Virus record (IMG/VR): IMGVR_UViG_3300001918_000026
Location: 1 to 38,172 of that record
Length of the DNA: 38,172 nt
Origin: a virus
Reading direction: 5' to 3' (one strand)
In this document: positions 22,437 to 29,715 of the stretch, in pieces
How the letters are laid out: each line of letters opens with the position of its first letter
Numbering within the stretch: the stretch's first letter is position 1
Notes under the pieces: generated by a model
The model's input: the letters and a program-made list of their open reading frames with translations, nothing else
What the model was told of the DNA's origin: nothing
Database searches by the model: none
Translations under genes and position numbers: made by a program

Positions 22437-22880
22437 ATGCCGAAAGTCAACCTATACTCGTTAGCCATCCCTAAGCGCGGAGTGAAGAAGGTCGTTCTCA
22501 TCGAGCGAAACAATCCCGATCTTCCATTCGAGCTTACGTATCGACATCTCGGGGCCGCGGAGCAAATCGCTGCATTTGCCGAGGGCACTCGCCGGTACCA
22601 GCGCCATTTCGAGCCGATTCCCGACGCGGAAGGCAATGTGATCGTCGAATCCATTCCTCCGGTCGGGGATCGAGCCGTCATCCTCAGCGAAAGCAGCTGC
22701 CAAATGCTTGCTGTCATTGAGACCGCCCAAGTGGGCCCGGTTTCGGATCGCTACGATTTCGAAGAGCTTGCGCAGTTCAGCATGTTCGATGATCTCTTCG
22801 AGGGCTTTATGCGAATCGCCACGGAGGTAGTTTCCGGAGATCCCGCCCCAAAAGCGGAAGCCCAAGCCGACGCGCCCTAA
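22437..22880 (+). CDS. Tail assembly chaperone, upstream product (gpG-like)
   Basis: 147 aa from an ATG with AAGGAGG upstream. A soluble chaperone expected to coat the tape measure during tail assembly: YRHLGAAEQIAAFAEGTRRY, later FEELAQFSMFDDLFEGFMRI, ending in an Ala/Pro-rich tail. Position between tube and tape measure is diagnostic for this role. A slippery CCCAAAA near its end would yield a longer fusion. Confidence 0.75.
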   Translation: MPKVNLYSLAIPKRGVKKVVLIERNNPDLPFELTYRHLGAAEQIAAFAEGTRRYQRHFEPIPDAEGNVIVESIPPVGDRAVILSESSCQMLAVIETAQVGPVSDRYDFEELAQFSMFDDLFEGFMRIATEVVSGDPAPKAEAQADAP

Positions 22881-23101
22881 TCGGCCTTAGTATCTGGGCT
22901 CTCAAAGCTCACCCAGACGTGGTTCAGGGTGAGCTCGATCTCCTTTGGTCGATCAACGAACGACTTGGCGCGATCTGCGAAACCATTGGACTGAAGGCAG
23001 GGCATTCCTACGACCCGCTTTCGATGACATGGCTCGACGACGTCATCGAGTACGCCGAATCGCAAAGCCAGCAAATTGAAGACATGACATGGCAATCGTA
23101 A
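22437..23101 (+). CDS. Predicted -1 frameshift fusion of the tail chaperone (gpGT-like)
   Basis: If the ribosome slips by -1 at CCCAAAA (22847-22853), reading continues from 22853 without a stop to 23101, adding 82 residues to Lys139 (221 aa total). The added domain (LIGLSIWALKAHPDVVQGEL, then SINERLGAICETIGLKAG) has no ATG or ribosome site of its own near its beginning, so frameshifting is the simplest way to make it. Lambda gpG/gpGT uses the same logic. Confidence 0.65.
22847..22853 (+). other. Slippery heptamer for -1 frameshifting
   Basis: C CCA AAA in the frame of the chaperone gene, matching the X-XXY-YYZ rule, 25 nt before its TAA stop. The -1 frame is open on both sides. I see no obvious strong downstream stem-loop. 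Confidence 0.65.
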
Positions 23102-24618
23102 TCGACATCCAGGTTGGCAGTCGAGATACCTTCGCGGGTTTCGAGCGCGTGCGGCAGAACCTTCGCTCCCTGAACGGCCAGTTCGCAGAGTTGAAGCGCA
23201 ACACTTCCGGCAGCAATCTGCCGGCCATCGCGTCTTCGAGGCGTTTGGATTCTGCTACGAAGAGCGCCAACGGTTATGCCGACTCGCTACGACGCATCGC
23301 CAACGAGCTGCGCCGCATCGCATCGTACGGCGGTGGCCTAGGCTTGGTCCTTCCGGCCGCATCTCGTGGTGGTGGGGTGCGAGGCGGTGGCGGTGGCCGT
23401 GGATCTCGGCCGCAAGCACCGCCTACTCTGGATCCGCGCCAGGCCCTTGCCTACCACGAGAACATGATGTTCAACGGGCCCGACAACCAGCGGGCCTACC
23501 ACGCGCGAATGGCCAATCGGGCTCGTCGCCAGATTCGAAGCCAGGATCCGACGCAGCAATTCATGCAGGCGCTCCTCCGGAGCCGGTGGGTGCAGCAGGG
23601 TAGCCAGATGATCGGGATGCCGTTGGGCATAGACCTTGCGAAGATGGCCAAGAACGGCAACCTGGCGGCATTCAAGAACGTGATAGGCGGCTTCCCGGCG
23701 ACCGCGGGCAGTGGGGGAGGCGGTGCGGGCTCGACGGGAGTCAACCATGCGCTTAAATCCGCGTTGCCGGCATTGCGGGCCTTCGGGCCAGCGGCAGCAG
23801 TTGCCGCGACCGCACTCGTATGGCTTGCCGCCTCAGTAAAGGCGCTCAACAACCAGGTCGCCATTCGTGCGGTAAATGGTGGGTCGTTTGGGGAGAGCTC
23901 GGCAGCCGCCACATGGGGGCAAACGCTTGGCTTAGGCCAAAACGCGGCATCTCAGTTGTCCGCAAAGATTGCTGCCGGTGGTACGGCTACCAATGCGGCC
24001 GCGAAAGCTGGAATCTCGACGGTTCGAGGCGTGTATGGCGATACCAACGACTCGAAGGCGCTGATTAACGCGATCGAGTACGTGGCTTCGGCAAACAACT
24101 TCAAGGAGGCTCGAAAGAGGGCGCTTGAGTTCGAGACCCCCGAGCTGGCACAAGCGTACTTTTTGAGTTCTGGTACTCGGAAGCGCCTTTCACAAGGCAT
24201 GGAGGTCAAGGAATCCGATGCTAGAGCGGCCGCAGAACTGAACGCTGAGTTCATCATCATGCAGCAGAACTTCGACCGCGTGAAGCTGGCTGGCGCACCT
24301 CTCGTGGCGCTTGCAGCTCGGCTCACGGGCCAACTTGCGGGCCTTGCGGGACCCATGGAAAAGGTCGCCAGCGTGGTTGCTGATTTGCTCCTTCCAAACT
24401 TCATTAAGATCGAGGACATCTTCAATCGAATCAACGGCAAGAGCCGCGAATCGGTTGAAAAGGAGCATGCTCGGGCGATGCAAGAGCACACCCGCGCCAT
24501 GAAGGACCATCGCGAAGTCATTGGTGGTGGTCGACGTGCGCAGTCGGCTCTTCCGTCGAAACTAAGCGGCCAGCAGCTCAATAACGCCGTCGATAAGATC
24601 GGCCTAGGGCTCGTCTAA
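23089..24618 (+). CDS. Tail tape measure protein
   Basis: 509 aa. Starts with the usual beta-strand/helix head (MAIVIDIQVGSRDTFAGFER), then basic helical and Gly-rich regions, a hydrophobic membrane-like helix (about 230-250, FGPAAAVAATALVWLAASVK), and long helices to the C-terminus. Tape measures set tail length; at roughly 0.15 nm per residue this suggests a tail near 75 nm. It is short for the family but follows the chaperone pair directly, overlapping the frameshift extension by 13 nt. Confidence 0.78.
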   Translation: MAIVIDIQVGSRDTFAGFERVRQNLRSLNGQFAELKRNTSGSNLPAIASSRRLDSATKSANGYADSLRRIANELRRIASYGGGLGLVLPAASRGGGVRGGGGGRGSRPQAPPTLDPRQALAYHENMMFNGPDNQRAYHARMANRARRQIRSQDPTQQFMQALLRSRWVQQGSQMIGMPLGIDLAKMAKNGNLAAFKNVIGGFPATAGSGGGGAGSTGVNHALKSALPALRAFGPAAAVAATALVWLAASVKALNNQVAIRAVNGGSFGESSAAATWGQTLGLGQNAASQLSAKIAAGGTATNAAAKAGISTVRGVYGDTNDSKALINAIEYVASANNFKEARKRALEFETPELAQAYFLSSGTRKRLSQGMEVKESDARAAAELNAEFIIMQQNFDRVKLAGAPLVALAARLTGQLAGLAGPMEKVASVVADLLLPNFIKIEDIFNRINGKSRESVEKEHARAMQEHTRAMKDHREVIGGGRRAQSALPSKLSGQQLNNAVDKIGLGLV

Positions 24619-25407
24619 CTCATCTTCAGGATCTGGTCTTCGGCTGGGGACTTCGTCAGGCAAGTACGCCTTGGCTTCAATCACTCGGCCATCGGGAGTT
24701 AGCCACACCACAGAGCTGCCGTATTGGAGGCCAGACGGAAAACCGTCAGACATAAGAGTGCGGTCAGGAGCGCCAATTCGTTTGGTGAGTTCATTGCTCC
24801 AAACACCCGGTTGCAATCCTTCCAGCCTCGGATCGACGCGAACGGTTCGGCGGGCTTTTTGGCGCTCGGCGGCTTCTGTCAGTTCCCGGGCCTTGACCTC
24901 CGATGACGATTCGGTCGACCAACCCACGATCTGAAAGATGCACAGCAGGGCCGAGGCTGCGAGCAAGCCGCTCATACTTCCGCGCATCCCAGCGAACGAC
25001 CGACCGTTGGTTCGATAAATCCAGACAAGGCTCCAAGACACCATTGCGAGCGAAAGCCCAATGGGAAGGGCCACAAGAGCCGGAGGAACGAATGTTAGGA
25101 GCCGAAGGTTGTCTCTGGGCTCGCCACCGCCCATGACGGCTACGGTGATTCGGAGCCAATAGAACGTCGAAGCGAAACCAACCACGAAGATCAACATGGC
25201 CCATACGATCTTCATCCAGTACTCGAAGTCGCGTACGACCCCGTTCACTGCCGGGATCAGTTGTGTCTGATTCAAAGGACTCGGCGCCGGCGTTGCCATG
25301 GGAGTCGAGAACGCATGCCCACACGCCGAGCACACCTGAGCGGCGATCGCGTTCACGGCCCCGCAGGTCGGGCATCGTTTCATCGGCTGGGCTCCGGGCG
25401 CGGCCAT
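24604..25407 (-). CDS. Zinc-ribbon membrane protein with a BamE/SmpA-like C-terminal domain (moron)
   Basis: 267 aa. A zinc ribbon at the N-terminus (Cys12-x2-Cys15 and Cys26-x2-Cys29, CPTCG...CSACGH) precedes three transmembrane helices (about 69-92, 103-130 and 147-163). The C-terminal part after about residue 200 (LQPGVWSNELTKRIGAPDRT, then WLTPDGRVIEAKAYL) resembles SmpA/OmlA-type domains. It runs against the tail genes and overlaps the tape measure by 15 nt tail to tail. The -10-like TAGGAT is 8 nt before the ATG. Likely a lysogenically expressed moron that alters the cell envelope; function unknown. Confidence 0.72.
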   Translation of the reverse strand: MAAPGAQPMKRCPTCGAVNAIAAQVCSACGHAFSTPMATPAPSPLNQTQLIPAVNGVVRDFEYWMKIVWAMLIFVVGFASTFYWLRITVAVMGGGEPRDNLRLLTFVPPALVALPIGLSLAMVSWSLVWIYRTNGRSFAGMRGSMSGLLAASALLCIFQIVGWSTESSSEVKARELTEAAERQKARRTVRVDPRLEGLQPGVWSNELTKRIGAPDRTLMSDGFPSGLQYGSSVVWLTPDGRVIEAKAYLPDEVPSRRPDPEDELDEP

Positions 25408-25418
25408 GGTTCCGTATC

Positions 25419-25613
25419 CTACGGGTTTAGCCTTTCTGCCGGCACGTGGCCATTGATTTCAGTCCAGTTCCCGCCATTATCTAAGTAGAAGGAGCGCCCC
25501 GTAGCGAGGTGGATCTTTAAGGTCCATTTACCGAACTGTGCAAATCGGTATCCGCCAGCCAGAATGACGGGCGAGCTCAGTTCGACATCTGCTGTGACTT
25601 TGGTGTCTGCCAT
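25419..25613 (-). CDS. Small beta-rich moron protein
   Basis: 64 aa beta-rich protein (VILAGGYRFAQFGKWTLKIH, then LATGRSFYLDNGGNWTEING). A -10-like TATATT lies 7 nt before the ATG. Its start context CGGAACCATGGC is identical to that of the following gene at 25407. No known function. It is probably expressed from the lysogen with the membrane protein downstream. Confidence 0.65.
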   Translation of the reverse strand: MADTKVTADVELSSPVILAGGYRFAQFGKWTLKIHLATGRSFYLDNGGNWTEINGHVPAERLNP

Positions 25614-25753
25614 GGTTCCGAATATAGCGACGGGTCGGACCGGGTCGAAGGTTGCAGATAGCCCAGAAGACCTGAATTCTGCTACTCTCTCGGCGTATCG
25701 AAGTTTTTAAAGAACTTCTCGCAAGACATGTACGTTGTGTAAACTACATGCAC
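25614..25753. promoter_or_regulatory. Divergent promoter region of the moron island
   Basis: 140-nt gap between outward-facing gene pairs. Leftward: -10-like TATATT (25626-25621) 7 nt before the ATG at 25613. Rightward: -10-like TAAACT (25740-25745) 8 nt before the ATG at 25754, within a TTGTGTAAACT context. The -35 boxes are weak. The gap is AT-richer than the flanking phage genes. Confidence 0.5.
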
Positions 25754-25981
25754 ATGAGCCAGTTTGCAACACTTCTTGTGGCGACGCCATCGTTTCTTGG
25801 CGGCGCGGCGACTCTGATAGACCTTGGCTCCACAGGCATCCAGTACAACACGTCTAGAACGCCACTTGAGGCTGATGCGATCGCACTTGGCTCGGATTGG
25901 GCTGCTGTATCAAGCGACTTCCAGAGAGCCATGGACAAGTTTAGGGCTGAGCGCGAAGCTCAACCTGCACTTGAGCTTTGA
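25754..25981 (+). CDS. Small hypothetical moron protein
   Basis: 75 aa from the ATG at 25754, chosen for its 8-nt distance from TAAACT; an ATG at 25748 is the alternative. The N-terminal SQFATLLVATPSFLGGAATL is moderately hydrophobic and the C-terminus is a charged helix (FQRAMDKFRAEREAQPALEL). Coupled to the DUF2335 gene by a TTGA overlap, so the two probably work together. No family recognised. Confidence 0.6.
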   Translation: MSQFATLLVATPSFLGGAATLIDLGSTGIQYNTSRTPLEADAIALGSDWAAVSSDFQRAMDKFRAEREAQPALEL

Positions 25982-26436
25982 CGAACGCACGCGCATCTCG
26001 TCAGCAGCGCCGAGCCATGGCGAAAGCAAAAAATGGCGATGTCGTCGCATACGAACAAAGTGATGTGACCCTGACCGTCGGTCCGATACCTGATCCGGAA
26101 ACCCTCGGAAAGTACGATATTGTTCAACCTGGTCTTGCTGGACGAATTGTCGCAATGGCAGAAACCCAGATGACTCACCGCATCGATATGGAAAGTCGAG
26201 TCATAAAGGGAGCCGAGGCAAGGGCGAATCGCGGTCAGATCTTCGCAGCGGTGCTATCCGTCGCAGCGTTCGGATTGGCATTTTGGCTGGTGTCCCTCGG
26301 ACAGTACGGTTACGGAGCAGGAATTGTGACTGGAACCCTGGTCAGTTTGGCTGGTGTATTCGTGTATGGAACCCGGTCTCAGCGGAAAGAACGGGTCGAG
26401 AAGGAAAAAATCCGCGATGAAATCCGACGGAATTGA
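25978..26436 (+). CDS. DUF2335-family membrane protein (moron)
   Basis: 152 aa, TTG start overlapping the previous stop (TTGA). The central segment VGPIPDPETLGKYDIVQPGL through RIVAMAETQMTHR is the DUF2335 signature. Two C-terminal transmembrane helices follow (about 88-107 and 113-130) with a charged tail. The family is widespread and uncharacterised. Here it ends at a strong terminator, so the cassette is insulated from the tail genes. A role in lysogenic conversion or superinfection control is possible. Confidence 0.8.
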   Translation: MTNARASRQQRRAMAKAKNGDVVAYEQSDVTLTVGPIPDPETLGKYDIVQPGLAGRIVAMAETQMTHRIDMESRVIKGAEARANRGQIFAAVLSVAAFGLAFWLVSLGQYGYGAGIVTGTLVSLAGVFVYGTRSQRKERVEKEKIRDEIRRN

Positions 26437-26501
26437 ATCTTGGACTGGGATCACGCCCGCTAAATTGATCAGTCTCACTCTGAGCTGATTCTTTGAACCA
26501 G

Positions 26502-26527
26502 AGCCGCCCACTGAGGCGGCTTTTTTG
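26502..26527 (+). terminator. Rho-independent terminator after the DUF2335 gene
   Basis: Stem AGCCGCC/GGCGGCT (loop CACTGA) followed by six or seven Ts. It insulates the moron unit from the tail-tip gene beginning 28 nt later, whose transcription must therefore read through (antitermination) or use a promoter not seen here. Confidence 0.85.
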
Positions 26528-26554
26528 TTGCCCACCCTTCCCCCCTCATCGACC

Positions 26555-29518
26555 ATGTCGAACCCCATCATCACGCCCAACCGGAAGACCATCGTCACGT
26601 TCGATGACCCGCTGCCATCGGCAATGCAGCGGGCCTTCGCGTTCGACAAGGTCGCCGATGAGGTCGCTCTTGGACCCGACTCGGTCGCCACCGATGTCGT
26701 GAATGTTCCGGAGATTGGCTGGCAACTGCGTGGTCTGCAGTTCGATGCTGGCGAGACGGCCGAATCGGATGATGGCGTCGCGGGCATCCTAACCAAGGCG
26801 TCCGGCCAACTCCAGACCGCAGACGGGATCGAGGAATTCGACACGTATCGACAGGCTCTTGAATTGACGGGGGTTTCCTATGGGGTCGGAGTTCCGGCGA
26901 ACGGTTCTCCGGCAATCCAAAAACGGGTCGAGGCCGGTGGGTCATTCAACAAGTCGCTCGGCACTGACCAGTCGTCCTTCGCGAGTCCGGCGCCCGGTGA
27001 AGATCCGACCAACATGGACCGGATCGCGGTCACAAGCGTCGACCATCTACCGGACGGTTCGATTCACTTGCGTTTCTTCGTGCCGGCCGGCGTCCAGTTC
27101 GTCGGACGGGGCATGCTTACGCTCTACTTTTCAGGTCCTGCAGGTTCTACGCCGGTCGACCGCGGAAACGGGCAGTACGCCCTCAAGCTCTACCTTGATG
27201 GCACGGCATTCCTGTACGAGCGCTCGACGACGGATCTCAATGCAACGACGATCCCGACCGACGTCGACAACTGGCGCCAGCGCAAGATCTTCAGCTTCGC
27301 CGACCGGCAGGAGGTTGCTGGCCGTAACCACTTCCTCTCGATCGCGACCGACGCCGCACCGGAAGTTGCCGGCACAGGAGGGTACAGCGGCACAAAGATC
27401 GTCTTCTTCTTTTCCTCGGTGAAGTCCAACGGCAGAAGACTGAGCGGCGTGCTTCGCGCTGGTGTCATGCGGGGCGCCCGAAAGGACGCTTCGCCGATCC
27501 CGACCTACTACGTTCCGGCGCACTTGCCGAACGTTCAGACCCAGGCAGCCCCATTGAGGCTCGATGTTCGGCGCGACATGCGCCCGATCCTGCAGTTGAT
27601 GAAGACGACCTACCCGGTCACCGGCGTTTTGCGCGACGATCCGGTTCTTCTGCCCTACCGCCTGGCTCCTGGAGATGGGACTGACTTTATCGACCTCGAA
27701 TGCTTCGGCGTGTTCCCGCCGGGTACGAATGTGGTGCCCGCGCTCCTGGATTCCGCTGGTGTCGAGTTTCTCGGAGGCGTAGTCACCAGCGATACGCAGC
27801 GGATCAAGGCTAAGCGCTATCCAGTGCCGGCCGGAGTGACGCGACGCGAGATCAGCGCGCAATTCGAGTTATCGGGCGATGGCGAAAAGACGCCGACGAT
27901 CCGGTTTTACGGAATTAGCCGTGCAACGACCTTTGAAACGCCGGTGAGCTCGCCCAAAGAGTGTCCCGACCGTGAACCGGATCCGGCGCTCTTTCGCACC
28001 GACATTCTGCGTTGCGACGTCACGCTGCCGGCGCGAGAGATGGGCGAGGAGCGAGCGTCGATTGAGATCGCCGACCTGGCCGACGACCTCTCTGTTCTGC
28101 GGACTCGGGGCAAGGTTCCGGTGCGGATCGAGCTCGAGTACGACGCCCTCGGCAGTCGGACCACGATCTTTCGGGGTTACGCGATCAACGTCCGATCGGA
28201 GCGGTTGTTGGGAAAGGACCCAGCCAGGTCTTATCCGGATCCCGATGCTCGTCGATACGCAGTTGAATGCGCGGGAGAGTGGACGCGCCTCGCCGAGACC
28301 CAAGCTCCAACCCGGTTCACTTGGCAAACGCAGGAAGGCGGCGAGCTGGTCAATTACCGGATCACCGACATCATCTCGGTTCTCCTTCGGATCGCCTACC
28401 CGATCAATCGCATCCTCATCGATACGGTCGACGTGCGGCTCCTCTCGAGCGATCCGGACGCCTATCGCCTTGAAGTGGGCTCGCCCATCGATAGCGTCGT
28501 CCAGGAGTTCGCCAAGGACTATCTGGGTGGATGGGTGTACTTCGACCCTGCAGCGGGCGTCGATGGCCTTTGGCGCCTCGGTCTTCCTAAGGCACCCGAT
28601 GCCCAGGTCCTTGCCCGATTCTGGATCGATCATCCGGGCGATGGGAAGCACGCGGTCGACTATCGCTCGTATCCGGATCTAATCGTGGGCGATCAGACCG
28701 TCAAACAGACGTTCATCCGCCGCGGAACGCTTGAGGAATGGGCGGAACCACCGGAGGGCAACAAGGTGGAAGTCTATGGCTCGGCAAGCGAAGAGGCGGC
28801 AACCGAAAATGGCCAAACGTCGGCGATGCAGCTGAGCCAGGTCGCTTACAACCTGAGCAGCTACAACCCGTTCAACCTACCGTCGTCGGATCCCAACTAT
28901 CCCGACCCCGCTAATCCGGACTACCTCGGCCGCGAGGTGGCGATTCGGGTCTACGATGCCAAGCTCACCACCCAACAGGCCGTCGATTGGGTGTGCCGGC
29001 GAATCTTCGACCTGTCCTGCCATACGGTCTACCGGATGAAGTTCGAGGCGCCGCTGATCCTCGCAACCGATGCGGCCGACGCCCAGCAAGTACGCCCGCG
29101 ACCGCTACGGTTCTACGACTTCGTCGAAGTCCAGAACATGGTCGGAGATTGGGAGCGCTGGGTCGTGGCCAGCGTCAGGATCCTCAGCACGAAACACACC
29201 ATGCAGATGGCCGAGTACGAGCTGGCTCGCCCCAGCAACCTCGACCAACTCAACGGACTGTTCCGCGCCGATGGATCCACGACTCAGCGAAAGAACGCGA
29301 TCGTCATGTTCGGCAATCGGATCTCCGGAATGGCGGAGAACTCCAAGATGCCGACAACGACCACCAAGCAGGCGAGCACCAACCAGGGCAACTGGACCGG
29401 GTTGCCGTCTGTGCCGACTGAAGACGTCCAGATCCTCGATCCTGCCGATCCGAACTTCGGCAGGTTCTACTTCATCCCCGGCTTCAGCCGGCTCGGCGGC
29501 CCCGACATCCTCGCATGA
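26555..29518 (+). CDS. Large tail-tip/hub protein
   Basis: 987 aa from the ATG at 26555; the upstream TTG-started extension runs into the terminator. The N-terminal about 450 residues are beta-rich; the region about 480-900 resembles phage tail hub/tail-associated proteins (RASIEIADLADDLSVLRTRG, VRIELEYDALGSRTTIFRGY, DIISVLLRIAYPINRILIDT, LGREVAIRVYDAKLTTQQAV). It should form the tail tip that contacts the cell. No ribosome site is evident. It follows the moron island directly where distal-tail genes are expected. Confidence 0.75.
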   Translation: MSNPIITPNRKTIVTFDDPLPSAMQRAFAFDKVADEVALGPDSVATDVVNVPEIGWQLRGLQFDAGETAESDDGVAGILTKASGQLQTADGIEEFDTYRQALELTGVSYGVGVPANGSPAIQKRVEAGGSFNKSLGTDQSSFASPAPGEDPTNMDRIAVTSVDHLPDGSIHLRFFVPAGVQFVGRGMLTLYFSGPAGSTPVDRGNGQYALKLYLDGTAFLYERSTTDLNATTIPTDVDNWRQRKIFSFADRQEVAGRNHFLSIATDAAPEVAGTGGYSGTKIVFFFSSVKSNGRRLSGVLRAGVMRGARKDASPIPTYYVPAHLPNVQTQAAPLRLDVRRDMRPILQLMKTTYPVTGVLRDDPVLLPYRLAPGDGTDFIDLECFGVFPPGTNVVPALLDSAGVEFLGGVVTSDTQRIKAKRYPVPAGVTRREISAQFELSGDGEKTPTIRFYGISRATTFETPVSSPKECPDREPDPALFRTDILRCDVTLPAREMGEERASIEIADLADDLSVLRTRGKVPVRIELEYDALGSRTTIFRGYAINVRSERLLGKDPARSYPDPDARRYAVECAGEWTRLAETQAPTRFTWQTQEGGELVNYRITDIISVLLRIAYPINRILIDTVDVRLLSSDPDAYRLEVGSPIDSVVQEFAKDYLGGWVYFDPAAGVDGLWRLGLPKAPDAQVLARFWIDHPGDGKHAVDYRSYPDLIVGDQTVKQTFIRRGTLEEWAEPPEGNKVEVYGSASEEAATENGQTSAMQLSQVAYNLSSYNPFNLPSSDPNYPDPANPDYLGREVAIRVYDAKLTTQQAVDWVCRRIFDLSCHTVYRMKFEAPLILATDAADAQQVRPRPLRFYDFVEVQNMVGDWERWVVASVRILSTKHTMQMAEYELARPSNLDQLNGLFRADGSTTQRKNAIVMFGNRISGMAENSKMPTTTTKQASTNQGNWTGLPSVPTEDVQILDPADPNFGRFYFIPGFSRLGGPDILA

Positions 29519-29715
29519 CCGACCTCAAGATCGCCATCGGTGGCGAAGGCGAAACCGTGGAGATCCCGCTGGTGGTCTCCGGGTGCTCCTGCCGTGCCGA
29601 GGACTTCACCTTGGCGCTTGTGAAGTTCGCCAACGAGTGGAAGCGCGAAACCGACCGGCGCTCGCCTCCGAAATCCGGTTCTGTGAAACCTTGCGGTTGT
29701 AAAGATGCCCAATAA
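29515..29715 (+). CDS. Small Cys-containing tail protein
   Basis: 66 aa in an ATGA overlap with the tail-tip gene. Cys pairs GCSCRAED and PCGCKDAQ at the ends of an otherwise polar protein could bind metal or an Fe-S cluster, as in the lambda tail protein gpL, but there is no clear homology. It overlaps the next gene by 11 nt. Confidence 0.6.
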   Translation: MTDLKIAIGGEGETVEIPLVVSGCSCRAEDFTLALVKFANEWKRETDRRSPPKSGSVKPCGCKDAQ

